This document shows, one piece after another, positions 35,327-46,415 of a stretch of DNA of 64,000 bases (position 1 is its first letter; every line of letters starts with the position of its first letter). The position numbers and the translations under genes are program-made. Source of the stretch: Coriaria nepalensis (lineage: Eukaryota; Streptophyta; Magnoliopsida; Cucurbitales; Coriariaceae); contig CP114491.1 of NCBI GenBank assembly GCA_027186245.1, positions 10,165,501-10,229,500 on the forward strand. Direction: 5' to 3'. The notes under the pieces are model-generated. The model had not been told where the DNA came from. It worked only from the letters and a program-made list of their open reading frames with translations, and did no database searches.

Positions 35327-36219
35327 TGATGGTGGACAAAGGTGAGAGAGAGGGATGGAAAATGAGGGAAAATGGAAAAAAAATTTAGAGGGAAAGTAGA
35401 ATTAGGGTTAGAGTTTGTTGAGAAGCCTGAGTCATGAACTCCGACTACTGAAACACCAGAGAGAGAGAGAGAGAGAGAGGGTTTTGATTAGGTGCGGATC
35501 AGATCACGATTGGTGATCTGAAAAGAGGTTTTGGCTTCACATGAGTTGCGAGTCTATATATATATATATATATATATGATTGTATGGGCCCACACAAGCT
35601 GTCTTGTATATTAATCAAAGAATCTAACCCATTTTAGAAGGTTAAGATAGTTTAATGTTCATTAATTATTACTTTACTTAAAACATATTAACGAATTTCT
35701 AAGAAGTAAACGAATTATGATCTTAGTCAGTTTTGAGTAAAATTTAATCTATGAAAAAGAAAAACTTTATAATATTGTACCTAATTAAGGTGTGAGGTTA
35801 GTTGTTTATAATAACACCATATGGGGACCAAATCGTTCACTTTATTGCTATCTTGTATCGTGTTTAAAAAGTAGTTGGCATGTCTGTATCTCCATAATCT
35901 CTTTTCTCGGTAATTTGAGACAGATGTATGAATATATATAGTGGGTCCCATCACAGGAAAAACCTTCACAACAACGGTCACATTCCTTTCAAGTGAGGTC
36001 ACAAGCTCACCCCCACAATCTTCATCAACTGTATAATAATACAAGTAAGGAATAATACTCAGCAATCATATGGAAAGCACAAATCACATGGTTCATAATT
36101 AACAATAATATGGAGCTAAATTGGAAGTTTGGAAAGGTTAACAAGTCACTTGAATGCAAGGATGGAAGTTTGGAACTATGTACAAGACCGAATCAGTCTT
36201 CATCTCTGAATGTTGAAAT
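35327..36219. other. Spacer between the GT14 and IQD genes
   Basis: The first 230 bases hold the GT14 leader and promoter with a GA tract (about 35460-35479) and a TA tract (about 35554-35577). The remainder is AT-rich and includes the 3' region of the IQD gene. A 94-codon minus-strand ORF at 35781-36065 shows no domain and lies in that 3' region. Confidence 0.65.
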
Positions 36220-38471
36220 CTATATATCAATGGCTTGTGGGATAGATTTTGTAGTGTTTGGTTTGATTCTTCCGGTGAGTTTGGATTTATCCTTGAAAGA
36301 GAGCCAGGGTTCTGGGACTTCCACCTACTTGAACCAAATCAAATTCATAAACAGGAACCTATAAGCAATCGGCTTTAAGAGTCTTATAAATTAAGTCATT
36401 TGGGAGTAAGATGGCTCAAAGAGTTTGATTCTACCGTAAGGATTAATAATGGATCATTATCAGTACTCACATTGGTGAATAAGCGGAAAACATTCATAAA
36501 CTAAGAAGAAAGTTTAGGTAAAAAGATAATGAAACTTACCGCTATTAGGAAGAGATAAACGCTTTTTGGCTGGTTTATTGGGTATTCTGGATCTCTCTTT
36601 CGGATTACTTTTGGATCTTGAGTTGGCTTCTTTTACAGTATTTTCATCAAGAGGCTTGAACTTTGGCTTTGAAAACTGCGCCCCGTTCTGTTCTACTGTG
36701 CTTGCCGACTTGTTTGGTGAGGAGGAACCACATCCATCTGAGTGGGAGGGGCCTGTTTTCTGGCTTGAGATATTTGAATGAACAGTTGATACATTTGGTT
36801 TCTTGCCAGTAGCAGGTTTTACCTGAGATTGAATGCCATTATTATTTTTACCTTCAACTGATTCATTATTACTTCCCGTCATTCCATCTCTTAGATTAAT
36901 ATCTAGAAAACGGTTTTCCCATGGACGAACAGCCATCCATCTTTCCAACCAATTCCAACCCCACCCACTTTTATCAGGTTCAAACCCAGGAGTAGATCGC
37001 TGCCTTGATCCTGCTTGCCACTGTAGAAACAGAAAGATGAGGTTAGACCTTTATAGCACAGTAAAACATGTGTGCTGTCAGAGTTTTACCTGATGAGCTA
37101 GAGCATATGCCATGGCTCTCTCGCGCTTAGCTGCAGCCTCCTGCCTCTTCAACAACTTGGCTTGAATTTGTTCGACTGATCCCGCACCATCACACCACCC
37201 TTCCTGCACAAATTTTAGACAATTAAAAGAGCACATGTAAGTTTTAGGCTCGAAAAAGAGGCTAAACAGGAGTAAGTGAAAATCACTAGTAGTATTCAGA
37301 AAGAGGCTAAACATGTGTGTAAACTATTAACAACAAGCATGTTAAATATATGTAATTGTCACAAAAGTTTCATACTTCGATTTCTCGAACATGAGCTTGA
37401 TTTTCATGTTGTTGTTGAAGTTTTTGTTGCACTGTTTCACTTTCTAGTGCAAGACGAACATGCCTTGCACGTACACGAGCCTGGACTCTAACTAAAGCTT
37501 GCATACAGCGAAGAGTTATAGCAGCTTGTTTTCTGACAGCATGTCCCCTGACAAGAGCTTGAAGTCTTACTAATCCTTTCAAAGCTCGGAGTGCTCTTTT
37601 AGCCTGAAAGTTGTAATCAAAAGATGGAAATCTGATTAGGAAGATAATGAGGAGTTGTTCTCAGTCAATAGGTGGATGACATGTCACTGATTCTAGATAT
37701 TCAAGAACCACATAAGGGAAACAAGCCAGAATCTAGCAAAGAACGTCACAAAATGACTCCAATAGATGGATCTTAGACATCATGTTTCAAAATATAAACA
37801 GTATCAATGTTTTGTTGATAAGACAATGTTAAACATTCCTATGAGGTAGATACCAGAAATCCTCGGAACGCTGTTTGGATGCGTGTAGCAGCCCATTCTT
37901 CTCTATCAATCAGCTGACTATGTGACTTTTCACGTAAGGGAATTGAATTAGAAGGTGAACCAGCAGCATCTGAATTTGAATGGGTTTTAACTTCTCCAAC
38001 TAATGGGCTATACTGTTGATCAAACCCGTATTTCTGTGTGTCTGCATCAATCTCAACCGAATTCTTTCCCCGATGCAGAAACTTGATTCCAGATGTTTTC
38101 TACAATGATTGAAGATAACAAACTTACAGAAGACAGATGCACCAAACTTATATATGAAAACGTATCACGTGAAGTCATTTACGAGGTATATGAAACAAAT
38201 GAACAACGAGAAATCCTCATGGATAAAATAACAATAAACTCGGTTGATTCTACAGTACTCTCTCCACTCACTATACCATTTCAAAAACATGGGAACTTCG
38301 CTGCCCCCAATGAATGAATCAGTACTCTTTAATACACAAAACTATCACCACAAAATCAGTGGAACGAGGAGAGGGGGAAATGCTCACATTTTCACCCTTC
38401 TCTGAAGAGGGCGATTTTTCGGATTTTTTAAAACCGACCAAGTTTTTAATCCATTTTCCCGAGACACCCAT
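36220..38471 (-). CDS. IQ67-domain calmodulin-binding protein, IQD5 type
   Basis: Exons: 38388-38471, 37854-38099, 37376-37603, 37090-37203, 36540-37020, and a last exon from about 36317 (or 36311) to TAG at 36220; either choice keeps frame and gives about 415 residues, near Arabidopsis IQD5. The start is [19 protein letters not shown]. The IQ67 region begins [16 protein letters not shown] at about residue 95 and continues [75 protein letters not shown] and the KRLSLPNSG tail motif follow. The probable last exon ends [12 protein letters not shown]. Known: IQD5 binds calmodulin, lies on cortical microtubules and shapes pavement cells. Only the last acceptor site is uncertain. Confidence 0.93.
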
Positions 38472-39410
38472 GGTGGAAAATACTTTGGATCATATACAAG
38501 ACCTGCATTGATAAGCTCTTATTAGTTGAGTACACGAACTACACTTGGAATCCAAAGAATAATTTTTTTTTTTAAATTCTGAAAAAGAGTAAGTCCTATT
38601 AATAATGCTTTGGGCGAAAAAGTAACAGCACTAAATTAAAGCAACTACCACAGCAATTAAATCCCACTAAACAAAAGTACACATCAAAACTAAAATAAGA
38701 CAAAAATATATATAATATGGTATAACGAAAACAAAAATGGACCAGATTATACTGAAATCCAGAATCAAACAGCATTTTAAAGCAGTGGACTCTTTACCTG
38801 AACATGAAATAGAGAGAGAGAGAGAGAGAAATAAAAAAAAAGGCTCACAAATACAAATGCAAGCATGGAACTCACGAATTCAAATTCCCAGATTGAGCAG
38901 GAAATGCAGCAAGTTTCTAAGATATTGAATCAATGTCACAGAGAGAGAGAGAGGAAAAGACAAAATGTCGAATATATAAAAAATGCAGCAAAAAGTAGAA
39001 GATGTGATGGAATCGGAAGTTGAAGAAAAGGAAAAGTCATTGAAACAGTTCAGATCCACTTAGATAGATCGAAAGCCTAAGAAGCAGAATTCACCTGAAG
39101 ATTCAGCTATAGTGAGAGAAAGAGAAATCAAGTAGAGCTATAGCGAGTGAGTGACTGAGCAGGAGAGAGTGTCATATCAAGCGGACGTCAATTCAGATAC
39201 AGTGGAAGAAAGATAAGAAAGGTAGAGATACCTTCTCGATTCTCATCCGTCTGATCTTTTGATCAGTCAAAAGTAGTCTATCACCACCGTCACCATCATC
39301 ACCACCCCCGCCACTAAGCTCCTCTCTCACTTTCTCAGCCAGATTCAGCTTGAAGATCACCAATCAGAATTCAAAAATCTCTCTCTCTCTCGCGGTTCTA
39401 TCTTAGCAAG
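38472..39410 (-). other. Leader of the IQD gene with a 5' UTR intron
   Basis: On the minus strand an acceptor (CAATGCAG, ending at 38503) lies 31 bases before the IQD start codon, and a donor (GAGAAG/GTATCT, exon end 39232) closes a GA-rich non-coding exon reaching to about 39410. This implies a 5' UTR intron of about 730 bases. GA tracts at 38811-38827 and 38941-38952 lie inside it. Confidence 0.5.
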
Positions 39411-39789
39411 AATATAGGTAATGAAATGTATTTCAACTTGATAAAGAGGAGCCAGCCAATGAAAGAGAGAGGAGGAACGTCGGAAGTTGGAACGCGTGAG
39501 AAAACGACGGCGTTTAGAGAAGGAAGAGACCCTGTCGTGTCGTCGTCACGCATGGATGTAGAGTCAATCACGGGACGTGTAATTTTGGGAGTGGCCCCAC
39601 GCTTAGTTTACCCCCCCAACAGACCAAAAAAAAAAAGCTATTATATTACTTTAACCTCTTTTTTTTTTTTTTAATCGTAAATTACTTAATTAGGGTCTAG
39701 CACCACATGATTTCCATAATTACTCAGAAATGAATCCAATGAACATAACAGATAACCCCCCACTAATACTCAGCTTTCAGGACTATATT
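39411..39789. other. Probable IQD proximal promoter
   Basis: Region upstream of the presumed IQD first exon, with C and T homopolymers near 39610 and 39659. No coding region. Confidence 0.5.
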
Positions 39790-40223
39790 ATATAACAAGC
39801 AAGAAAATCCAAGAGTCCCCCCCCAGCTTTTGAGCATCCAAAAATGACACTAGAGGAGTTTCTCTAGTATGGTATATATTATGCTTGTCTAGATGCAAGA
39901 GAAGGTGAAGACAGTTCGATTGGCTGATAGGTACTCGAATGAAGCTGCCCTGAGAGATAAGAATGAAGATGATATATATATTAAGAGAGGAATTTTCCAG
40001 AGTTAGCAGCAACCTTTCACATGAACTCGATCTGGGTTTGTTTTTCCTTCAGATCACAGAAGATAAATTATACGACTTACAAGTATTTATCAATAAAAAA
40101 ACTCAAATGTATGGCAGTAGAAATCAAAATGTGAAGGACAAAGAGTGAGAGAGGCAGAAGAATTTCACAGCTACAAATAAAAAACGAAAATAACAGTAGG
40201 AATCCCTTAAAATCGAAATCAGC

Positions 40224-40261
<38 letters not shown>

Positions 40262-40430
40262 TTTTTACCTTGAGGTTGTATCGCATGGGTCGAACGAAGA
40301 TGAAATCAAGTTTCGTCGGAGAGATTCTTCTTCGTTCAGAGCGAAATCGACGATTGATGGGTTGAAATGAAGAAGGTTGCCTTCTTCATTGTTTTGGTCT
40401 GTATCGAGGAAGAAGATGAGGGAGACACAA
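39790..40430 (-). other. Candidate spliced transcript or alternative IQD first exon
   Basis: A leader-like, codon-like block on the minus strand (about 40430 to 40269) ends at a good donor (CTCAAG/GTAAAA). 320 bases further, CTCTCAG precedes GGCAGCTTCATTCGAGTACC (exon start 39949). Joined, one frame reads on through SRAASFEYLSANRTVFTFSC before a stop, but the first exon has no ATG in that frame. An ACGTGG motif lies near 40480-40490. Three readings are open: an alternative first exon of the IQD gene, a non-coding RNA, or a small unrecognised gene. A GA tract (40225-40257) is in the intron. Confidence 0.3.
40225..40257. repeat. GA microsatellite
   Basis: Sixteen GA units, just downstream (minus strand) of the candidate donor at 40268. 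Confidence 0.9.
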
Positions 40431-40934
40431 AAAAAGAAAAAGAAAGAGGGCAGAGTTGGGTCGGATCTAAAATAAAATAATAATATCCACGTAGACATTA
40501 AACGTATATATTACGTAAATAATTTATTAAAATAAATCGTAAAATAAAAGAGAGAGGACAGGATCTTTAGAACATTGAATCAAATTTATTAAAATAAATT
40601 AAAAACTACTTATAAATAATTTTTTATGTTAAAATATTAATTATAACTATATAAAGTTGGAAAGATTCATTTATTTAATTTCCCTGAAGGTAGAAAATAT
40701 CTATTACAAAGAAAGATGTTAACAAGAAGCTGAATACGTTCGGACAAGAAGCCCGTTCACAGGGAGAAGACACCCTAAAACGCGTGCGATAGTGTGTATA
40801 TTCCTACCGACCCCCACCCCCAAACCAAATGTGTTTTGTTATAATACCCCAAAAAAGGTTGATAAAACTTCCATCAAACAGCAACGGCAGTCTTCTTCAA
40901 GAGAGAGACAGAAAGAGCAGTAGTCTTCTGCTTT

Positions 40935-42848
40935 CTACTGCTGGGCACATTGCACGCGCTGAGCCCCACCACCAGGCATGTCTTCATCCTCGTCATAAGC
41001 TTCGGCCTGTGCCTGCTGCTGTCTCCGCCGTTTCTCCTCCTCCATGTTCACATCATGGAGCGTAGTCTCTTCGCATTCATCCAACTCCATGTCCGTCAGT
41101 TCAGATGATGGTCGGGGTGGAAGAACCGCCTCCAAAGCTTTGACCTGCTCTAAGGTTAGAGAATCTGGAAATTCTACAGTGAAATGGATGTACAGCTTCC
41201 CTTTCATGAATGGCCTCTGATAAATCGGCATCCCTTCATCATTAATCGCTTTCGTCGAATCTGCAAATAAATTGGGACATACGAATGGTGAACAGTTTTG
41301 CAAATAGAATAGAACACAATCTCTAGAAGGAACTTTAAGATTCTGTTTCCTTACTGGGCTTGACAACTTCGCCCGGGTTTGACTTGATAAGAAGCTGGCG
41401 GCCATCCAAGTGAGTCAATACGAACTGGAAACCACAAAGGGCTTCAGTAAGTGACAAAGTGTGCTCCACAATCAAGTCTTCTCCCTTTCTAGTGAATTTT
41501 GGATGTTCCTTTTGTTGAAGTACAAACACTATGTCCCCTGTTACTGTGTCCGGCTGCAAATAGAACACCCAACAACTCAATACAAGCACGACCTTAAAGT
41601 TAGATTATTATTGACATTCACTTGACAATATATGATTATCTTCGTTACCGCTTCATCTGCTTCGCCAGGGAAAGTAATCTTCTGTCCATTCTGCATACCC
41701 TTTTCCACAAAGACTTCCAGCACCTTCTTTTCTGGGACAACCTTCTGTCCTTTGCATTGTGGGCAACGGTCTTTGTCATTGATGGTCTCTCCAGTCCCCT
41801 TGCATTCATTGCAAGGATGCTGCATCTGTTGGATCATTGATGGACCCAGTTGCCTTACTGAAACCTTCATACCACTTCCTTGACAGCCAGGACATTTTAA
41901 CGAGGCACCGGATTTAGATCCTTTCCTGCCATCAAATCACATGTTAACCTCTAAAGTTGATATATGCCACTGGCATTAGCAGGAAAATATGGAAATGGAA
42001 TTAATTCTTTTACCCATTGCATTTAGAGCATATCACATTTCGAGATAGAGAGAGCTTCTTTGTTAATCCAAGGTAAAGATCCTCTAGAGTGACCTTGAGT
42101 GGGTGAACCACGTCATCTCCCCTTCTTTGCCTTCTTCCCCTGCTACTACCACCTGCTTGCAGAAAAGGAGGTATTACTGATGAAACGTTGGTCATTCAAA
42201 TTCATAGAATTCTTTTGTAACTGTGAGGGGAAGCAGTTCTCACCTCCAAATGGGCTTCCACCAAAGAATGATTGGAATATGTCAAATGGATCGTGGCCAC
42301 CACCACCACCACCCATCCCTTCCTTGAGTGCATCTTCACCGTATTGATCATAGATTTCACGCTTCTCTGGATCACTTAGAACCTCATATGCCTGAGCTAA
42401 CTCTTTAAACTGCATAGCAATAAAACAAAAAGCAGTCTATAAGAAGACAACGGCACAGCCGGTATATAAACATTAACCAACGCTGAGTAGCTTTCCATTA
42501 CAAATGCAGCCAAGGAAAATAACGAACTAACTGAAGGTCTCAGCCAAGGAAACGGACAAGTTCTACCTATGAAAGACTCCAAAAAGCAATTAAGCTGATC
42601 ATTATAAATCTATCACCAACCGATCAATTTTATGAAGGAAAAAAAATTATTAAAAATAAGATATCTAAGAAAACAAGCTCAAGAGGATCCAGTAGTACCT
42701 TTTCGGGATCACCGCCCTTGTCAGGGTGGTTTTTAATGGCGGCCTTCTTATAAGCCTTCTTCAGATCATCCTGCGAAGCATTCTTCGACACTCCTAGAAT
42801 CTCATAGTACCTCGAGTTATCGCTCTTCTTCGGCGCTCTTCCAAACAT
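40935..42848 (-). CDS. Type I HSP40 co-chaperone, farnesylated DnaJ (AtJ2/AtJ3-like)
   Basis: Six GT-AG exons (42699-42848, 42244-42409, 42014-42152, 41649-41925, 41355-41553, 40935-41260) give 1257 bases, 418 residues. The start is [20 protein letters not shown]. The J domain has HPD at 41-43. A Gly/Phe segment ([19 protein letters not shown]) follows, then four zinc-finger repeats ([32 protein letters not shown]), the substrate-binding C-terminal domain ([18 protein letters not shown]) and the ending QRVQCAQQ, a CaaX box for farnesylation. Known: AtJ2/AtJ3 are cytosolic HSP70 partners at membranes, act in heat tolerance and flowering, and need farnesylation. All domains are intact. Transcription runs in the same direction as the IQD gene, about 0.5 kb apart from the candidate transcript between them. 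Confidence 0.97.
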
Positions 42849-43726
42849 CTTCTTCAACCTTCCTTTTCTCTCCGATCAAATTATCCTCACCCAATCACAA
42901 GCAAGAAGGAAAAATGAAAAAGCCCTAGAAATCCTACTTTTTCAGTCGTCTATAATCGGAAACTTTCACCTTGAGACAATGAATCTTAAAACAAAGTTGG
43001 TTATATAGGGAGGAGTAATGGAATGAACGGCTGAGATTGAATCTTCGTACTTAAGAAGGAAGGGTCTAGAATTCTATTATAGTCGGTTTTTATTCTAGAT
43101 CCTTCTTCTAAACTTCCTACAATTAATTAGATGAAATGAAATTGAGAAATTCGTAAGAAATTCGGACATTTATTTTAATTTTAAAATTGTGATAATATTA
43201 AAATAATTAAAATAATTAAAATAATTAAATAAATATATTATTTATATCATCTATAAATACCAAAATGTTTACATGTTCGAAGTTCAAATAAACATACGAC
43301 ACCGTTCCCTAAATCCGGATCCACCATTTTGCTCATCGAACGATTAAACTCAGAATCTCGAATCCATTGAATCAAATGTCTGAGCCGAGTATTTGTTATA
43401 CAGGTGATGTAGAAAACGTATAATTATTAGTTTAATAATTTATTGGGATTATCTCTAATTTTCAAACAAGCAAGTCATATGGTTAAACCCTAGCTCAAGT
43501 ATCAACAATCCAACAAATGAATTTAAACTCAAAAATCTAATTGAATTACTTGCCAGATTAGCAGTGATGGATTTGATCATTCTGAGTATTTGTGTTGTCT
43601 GGGTTTGCTAATTAACTTCATAAGTTGTTGATACTTATCTTGTTTAAAACCAGTTTGAATGGAAGTAGCATAACAATTTTGAACTTGTAGACCATTTGAA
43701 ACCACGTTGGATTCACTAGCTTGATC
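42849..43726. other. HSP40 promoter and AT-rich spacer
   Basis: The first 200 bases contain the HSP40 leader and promoter. A TCTAGAATTCTA-type stretch near 43067-43077 and a second TTCTAGA nearby resemble heat-shock elements (nGAAn/nTTCn units), which would suit this gene but are imperfect. The rest is AT-rich. Confidence 0.5.
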
Positions 43727-44581
43727 TTAAGATATTACACAGTGTGCCATTGGATGACTTCTGAGACTGTTTTTTACCCTTATTGAACTTATGATTGAGT
43801 TAGATATTTCCCACCAAAATTCATAGCAAGAATCTCTTTTATGTCCCTTCATATGACAGTGATCACACTCAAAATTCTTGTTATATGTGGAATTTTGTTT
43901 ACCATGATTATTGGAATAGAAAACAGTGGTTGGCTCCACTTCTTGATTATGTGAAACTCCTAGCCCTTTCTGAGTTTCATCTTGAACCAACATAGAGTAG
44001 GCATCATTGACAGAAGGTAACAGATTCATTAAAAGAATTATGACTTCTTTTGAGTTGCATGACTTTCATTCAAAAGCTGTAGAAGCTTTTGTTGATTTTC
44101 TTACTCTAGAAAGAGTCACTGCTGCAGCTTGGTGGTGGAACCAAAGAAGAATACTCATCCCATAACATTTTCAGTTTTGTATGATAAACTGAAATTGTCC
44201 CATAACACATGGGTATTAATCACGTGAAAATTCTTGATCCGTTTATTATTATTTTTAATCAATCATGCAGCCCTCCACCCCAAATAACTCATGTGATATC
44301 GAGTTCATGATCCAGCTGAGAACTATGGCATTATACCTATCTCATTGTTGTTGAAACGAACTCCCAATTCTCTGACTTTTACATGTGCCATCGATGAATC
44401 CCAACCTGTTTTTAGCAAGTAAAGCGATCGATACCGCCCTACTGCGGATACTATAATTCTCAGTTCCAATTAATCGATGTGAAACAAGAACAATACCTAG
44501 CGTATCCGAGGGATGCAAGAACGGAGGATTATTGAAATCAATAGTTGAATTTGGGAAAAAAAAAATATGATTCTGGAGCAA
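43727..44581 (-). mobile_element. Ty1/Copia gag remnant (minus strand)
   Basis: In minus-strand order, 44581-44342 encodes NPPFLHPSDTLGIVLVSHRL and NYSIRSRAVSIALLAKNRLG, the N-terminal Copia gag polypeptide signature. Around 44200-44335 pieces like LSWIMNSISHELFG follow. 44029-43727 encodes LPSVNDAYSMLVQDE and the zinc knuckle CDHCHMKGHKRDSC (CX2CX4HX4C). The pieces are in different frames with stops between, and no pol, integrase or complete LTR pair is present. TGTTAGAATTAATT at about 44698 (minus strand) followed by TATATATCC near 44597 may be the start of a short LTR remnant. Inference: an old, internally deleted insertion. Confidence 0.82.
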
Positions 44582-44701
44582 GTGCTCTAGGATATATACA
44601 AAGTAAGGTAAACTACCAAGTAGCTTGAGTTACTGTTAACTATCAGACTTAGTCAACTAACAGACTATGTTAAGCACTTAACTAAAATTAATTCTAACAG
44701 C

Positions 44702-44908
44702 TTATCCAGAGAGATAACAAAAAGAGTGAGAGAGGTAAAACGACCTCTTATGTTCCGTAGAAAATCCTCTAAGGCCGAGAATATGACAGTGATCTAAAGG
44801 AAGCAGAGAATAGGAGTGAGTACCAAGACGACAAGGGCGGAGAAGCCATGAGAGGAGTTGAAGCTTGAGCTTACGGATCCGACGGTGGTTGTTGATGGTA
44901 GTAGCCAT
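44702..44908 (-). pseudogene. Small ORF of unknown family abutting the Copia remnant
   Basis: From ATG 44906-44908 a 68-residue frame begins MATTINNHRRIRKLKLQLLS and includes GLRGFSTEHKRSF. It is rich in Arg, Leu and Ser with few acids, like a mitochondrial presequence, and GLRGFST resembles a cleavage region. Its stop lies four bases before the TGTTAG that may be the LTR edge. Inference: the 5' exon of a gene cut by the retroelement, or an unrelated leader ORF. I do not recognise the protein. Confidence 0.3.
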
Positions 44909-45322
44909 TAGAAATATTGAGGCCTTTGACTAACGGTATTAAGAGATTGAAAGAGAATAGTAGTTGTTGAAGACTGCTTTTTCTGCGTGATTTAGGAAAG
45001 CAGGGGAAAGTGGGATGTAAGGGGGTAAAACAGTAAAACATTACCTTGTCGTGTGACGTGTCCAAGTACTGTAGTTAATTCGGTTGCAACTCATGGTAGG
45101 ATCCACCTACGTGTTCTTCCTCATTTTCCAGCTGTTAAAATGGGTTTTTATAATATTCGCTACAAGTTGTTTTTATCTATTGTCGTTTTGGTATTTATGA
45201 CTCTTTAATAAACACAAACCCCATGTTTCAATTTCTATCTTCCTCGCTGAGCAGCCTTCGTCTCTCTCTTTCTCTCTACCACTGATCAGCTTCTTCCTTA
45301 ATCTTATCGAAAGGAAAAAAAC
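44909..45322. other. Divergent promoter region
   Basis: Lies between the minus-strand ORF at 44908 and the plus-strand ML gene. A CT-rich leader (about 45240-45290) directly precedes the ML gene. No other gene seen. Confidence 0.6.
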
Positions 45323-46081
45323 ATGCAGGCTGTGGTGGATCGTAGATTAAAGTTCCATCTCTTGATCTTCTCTACTTTGTATCTGCTCTTACCCTTCTCC
45401 ACTCTTGCTAACCCCGTCAAGTATTGCGGTCAATTTCTCCTCCGACTGCTACTTCTTATTAATCTCTCTTTTGTTTATAGTACTAAACATGGACTGTGAT
45501 TGACGATTTTCAGATAAGAAGAGTGATTATGCAGTGAAGGTTCAGGGAGTGGAAATATCGCCGCAGCCGGTGGTGAGCGGCCAGCCAGCCACGTTTAACA
45601 TCTCTGCTTCAACCGGTCGAAATCCCCATATCTCAAACCCATTCTACCAAAACTGCAGTTTCTAGTTTGTAACAACAAACTGTCATTCTGATTAGATTTT
45701 TGCGTTTTGATTGAAATAGATGAGGCCATAGATGGAGGGAAGGTGGTGATAGAGGTCTCTTACTTTGGGATCCATGTCCATACTGAAGAACAAGATCTTT
45801 GTGAGAAATCGGAATGCCCTATCGATTCAGGCAACTTCGTGCTGTCTCACTCTCAAACTCTTCCTGCTCTTACTCCACCAGTAAGTTTCTCTCACACTTG
45901 AACCCAATTTTTGTTGATCAATTTCTTCTCGACCGCTTGTTTCCTATGGATTTTTTTTGGCTGGAAATGTTAACAGGGTTCTTACACGCTTAAAATGACT
46001 ATTAAAGATAAAAGCAACAAGCAGTTGACATGCATTACCTTCAATTTCAAGATCGGGTTTGGATCTTCTTTGTCTGAATGA
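45323..46081 (+). CDS. ML-domain (MD-2/NPC2-like) lipid-binding secreted protein
   Basis: Four GT-AG exons (45323-45428, 45514-45615, 45720-45880, 45977-46081) give 474 bases, 157 residues. A signal peptide starts MQAVVDRRLKFHLLIF and is likely cut near STLANPVKYC. The ML domain follows: YAVKVQGVEISPQPVVSGQP, ATFNISAST, GGKVVIEVSYFGIHVHTEE, DLCEKSECPIDSGNFVL, LPALTPPGSYTLKMTIKD, LTCITFNFKIGF. Five cysteines match the family's disulphide pattern. Known: plant ML proteins (for example Arabidopsis ROSY1) bind sterols or phospholipids in vacuole or apoplast and affect gravitropism, salt tolerance and immunity. The start ATG follows a CT-rich leader and AAAAAAC context, and no earlier in-frame ATG gives a signal peptide. 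Confidence 0.94.
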
Positions 46082-46415
46082 AATGGGCTTGTCTTGTCTT
46101 GATAGATAGCAAGTATACTACTGAACGAACTGTTGTTGTGGACTTTAATAAAAGGGTTTTAAAAAAAAGGCTATAAGTTTTACCTTTCTAATTCATGTAG
46201 TCTCATAATTTTGAACCGATTTGTTGATAATACATCAGAGATCACTTCACTAATCATTACACTACTAAAAAGAGATCATAGTACCTGACTGATAAGAGTT
46301 ATACCAAGACAAAATATATTAGTGTGAGAAGGGGGTAAGCCAAAAACACAAACACTAAGGCAATAATGAAAGGGTTTTTTATACCTGACGCTCAGATCTT
46401 GAGGCTGAATGATGA
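46082..46415. other. Convergent 3' regions of the ML and MBD genes
   Basis: The plus-strand ML gene and the minus-strand MBD gene end 334 bases apart; AATAAAAG near 46147 is a likely ML polyadenylation signal. Confidence 0.6.

Noticed and set aside
34970..35345. Gly/Glu/Arg-rich plus-strand ORFs up to 116 codons
   Set aside because: Opposite the GT14 coding exon; composition mirrors its Pro/Leu/Ser codons.
35781..36065. 94-codon minus-strand ORF
   Set aside because: Tested as an extra IQD exon, but no family similarity and it lies beyond the probable IQD stop codon.
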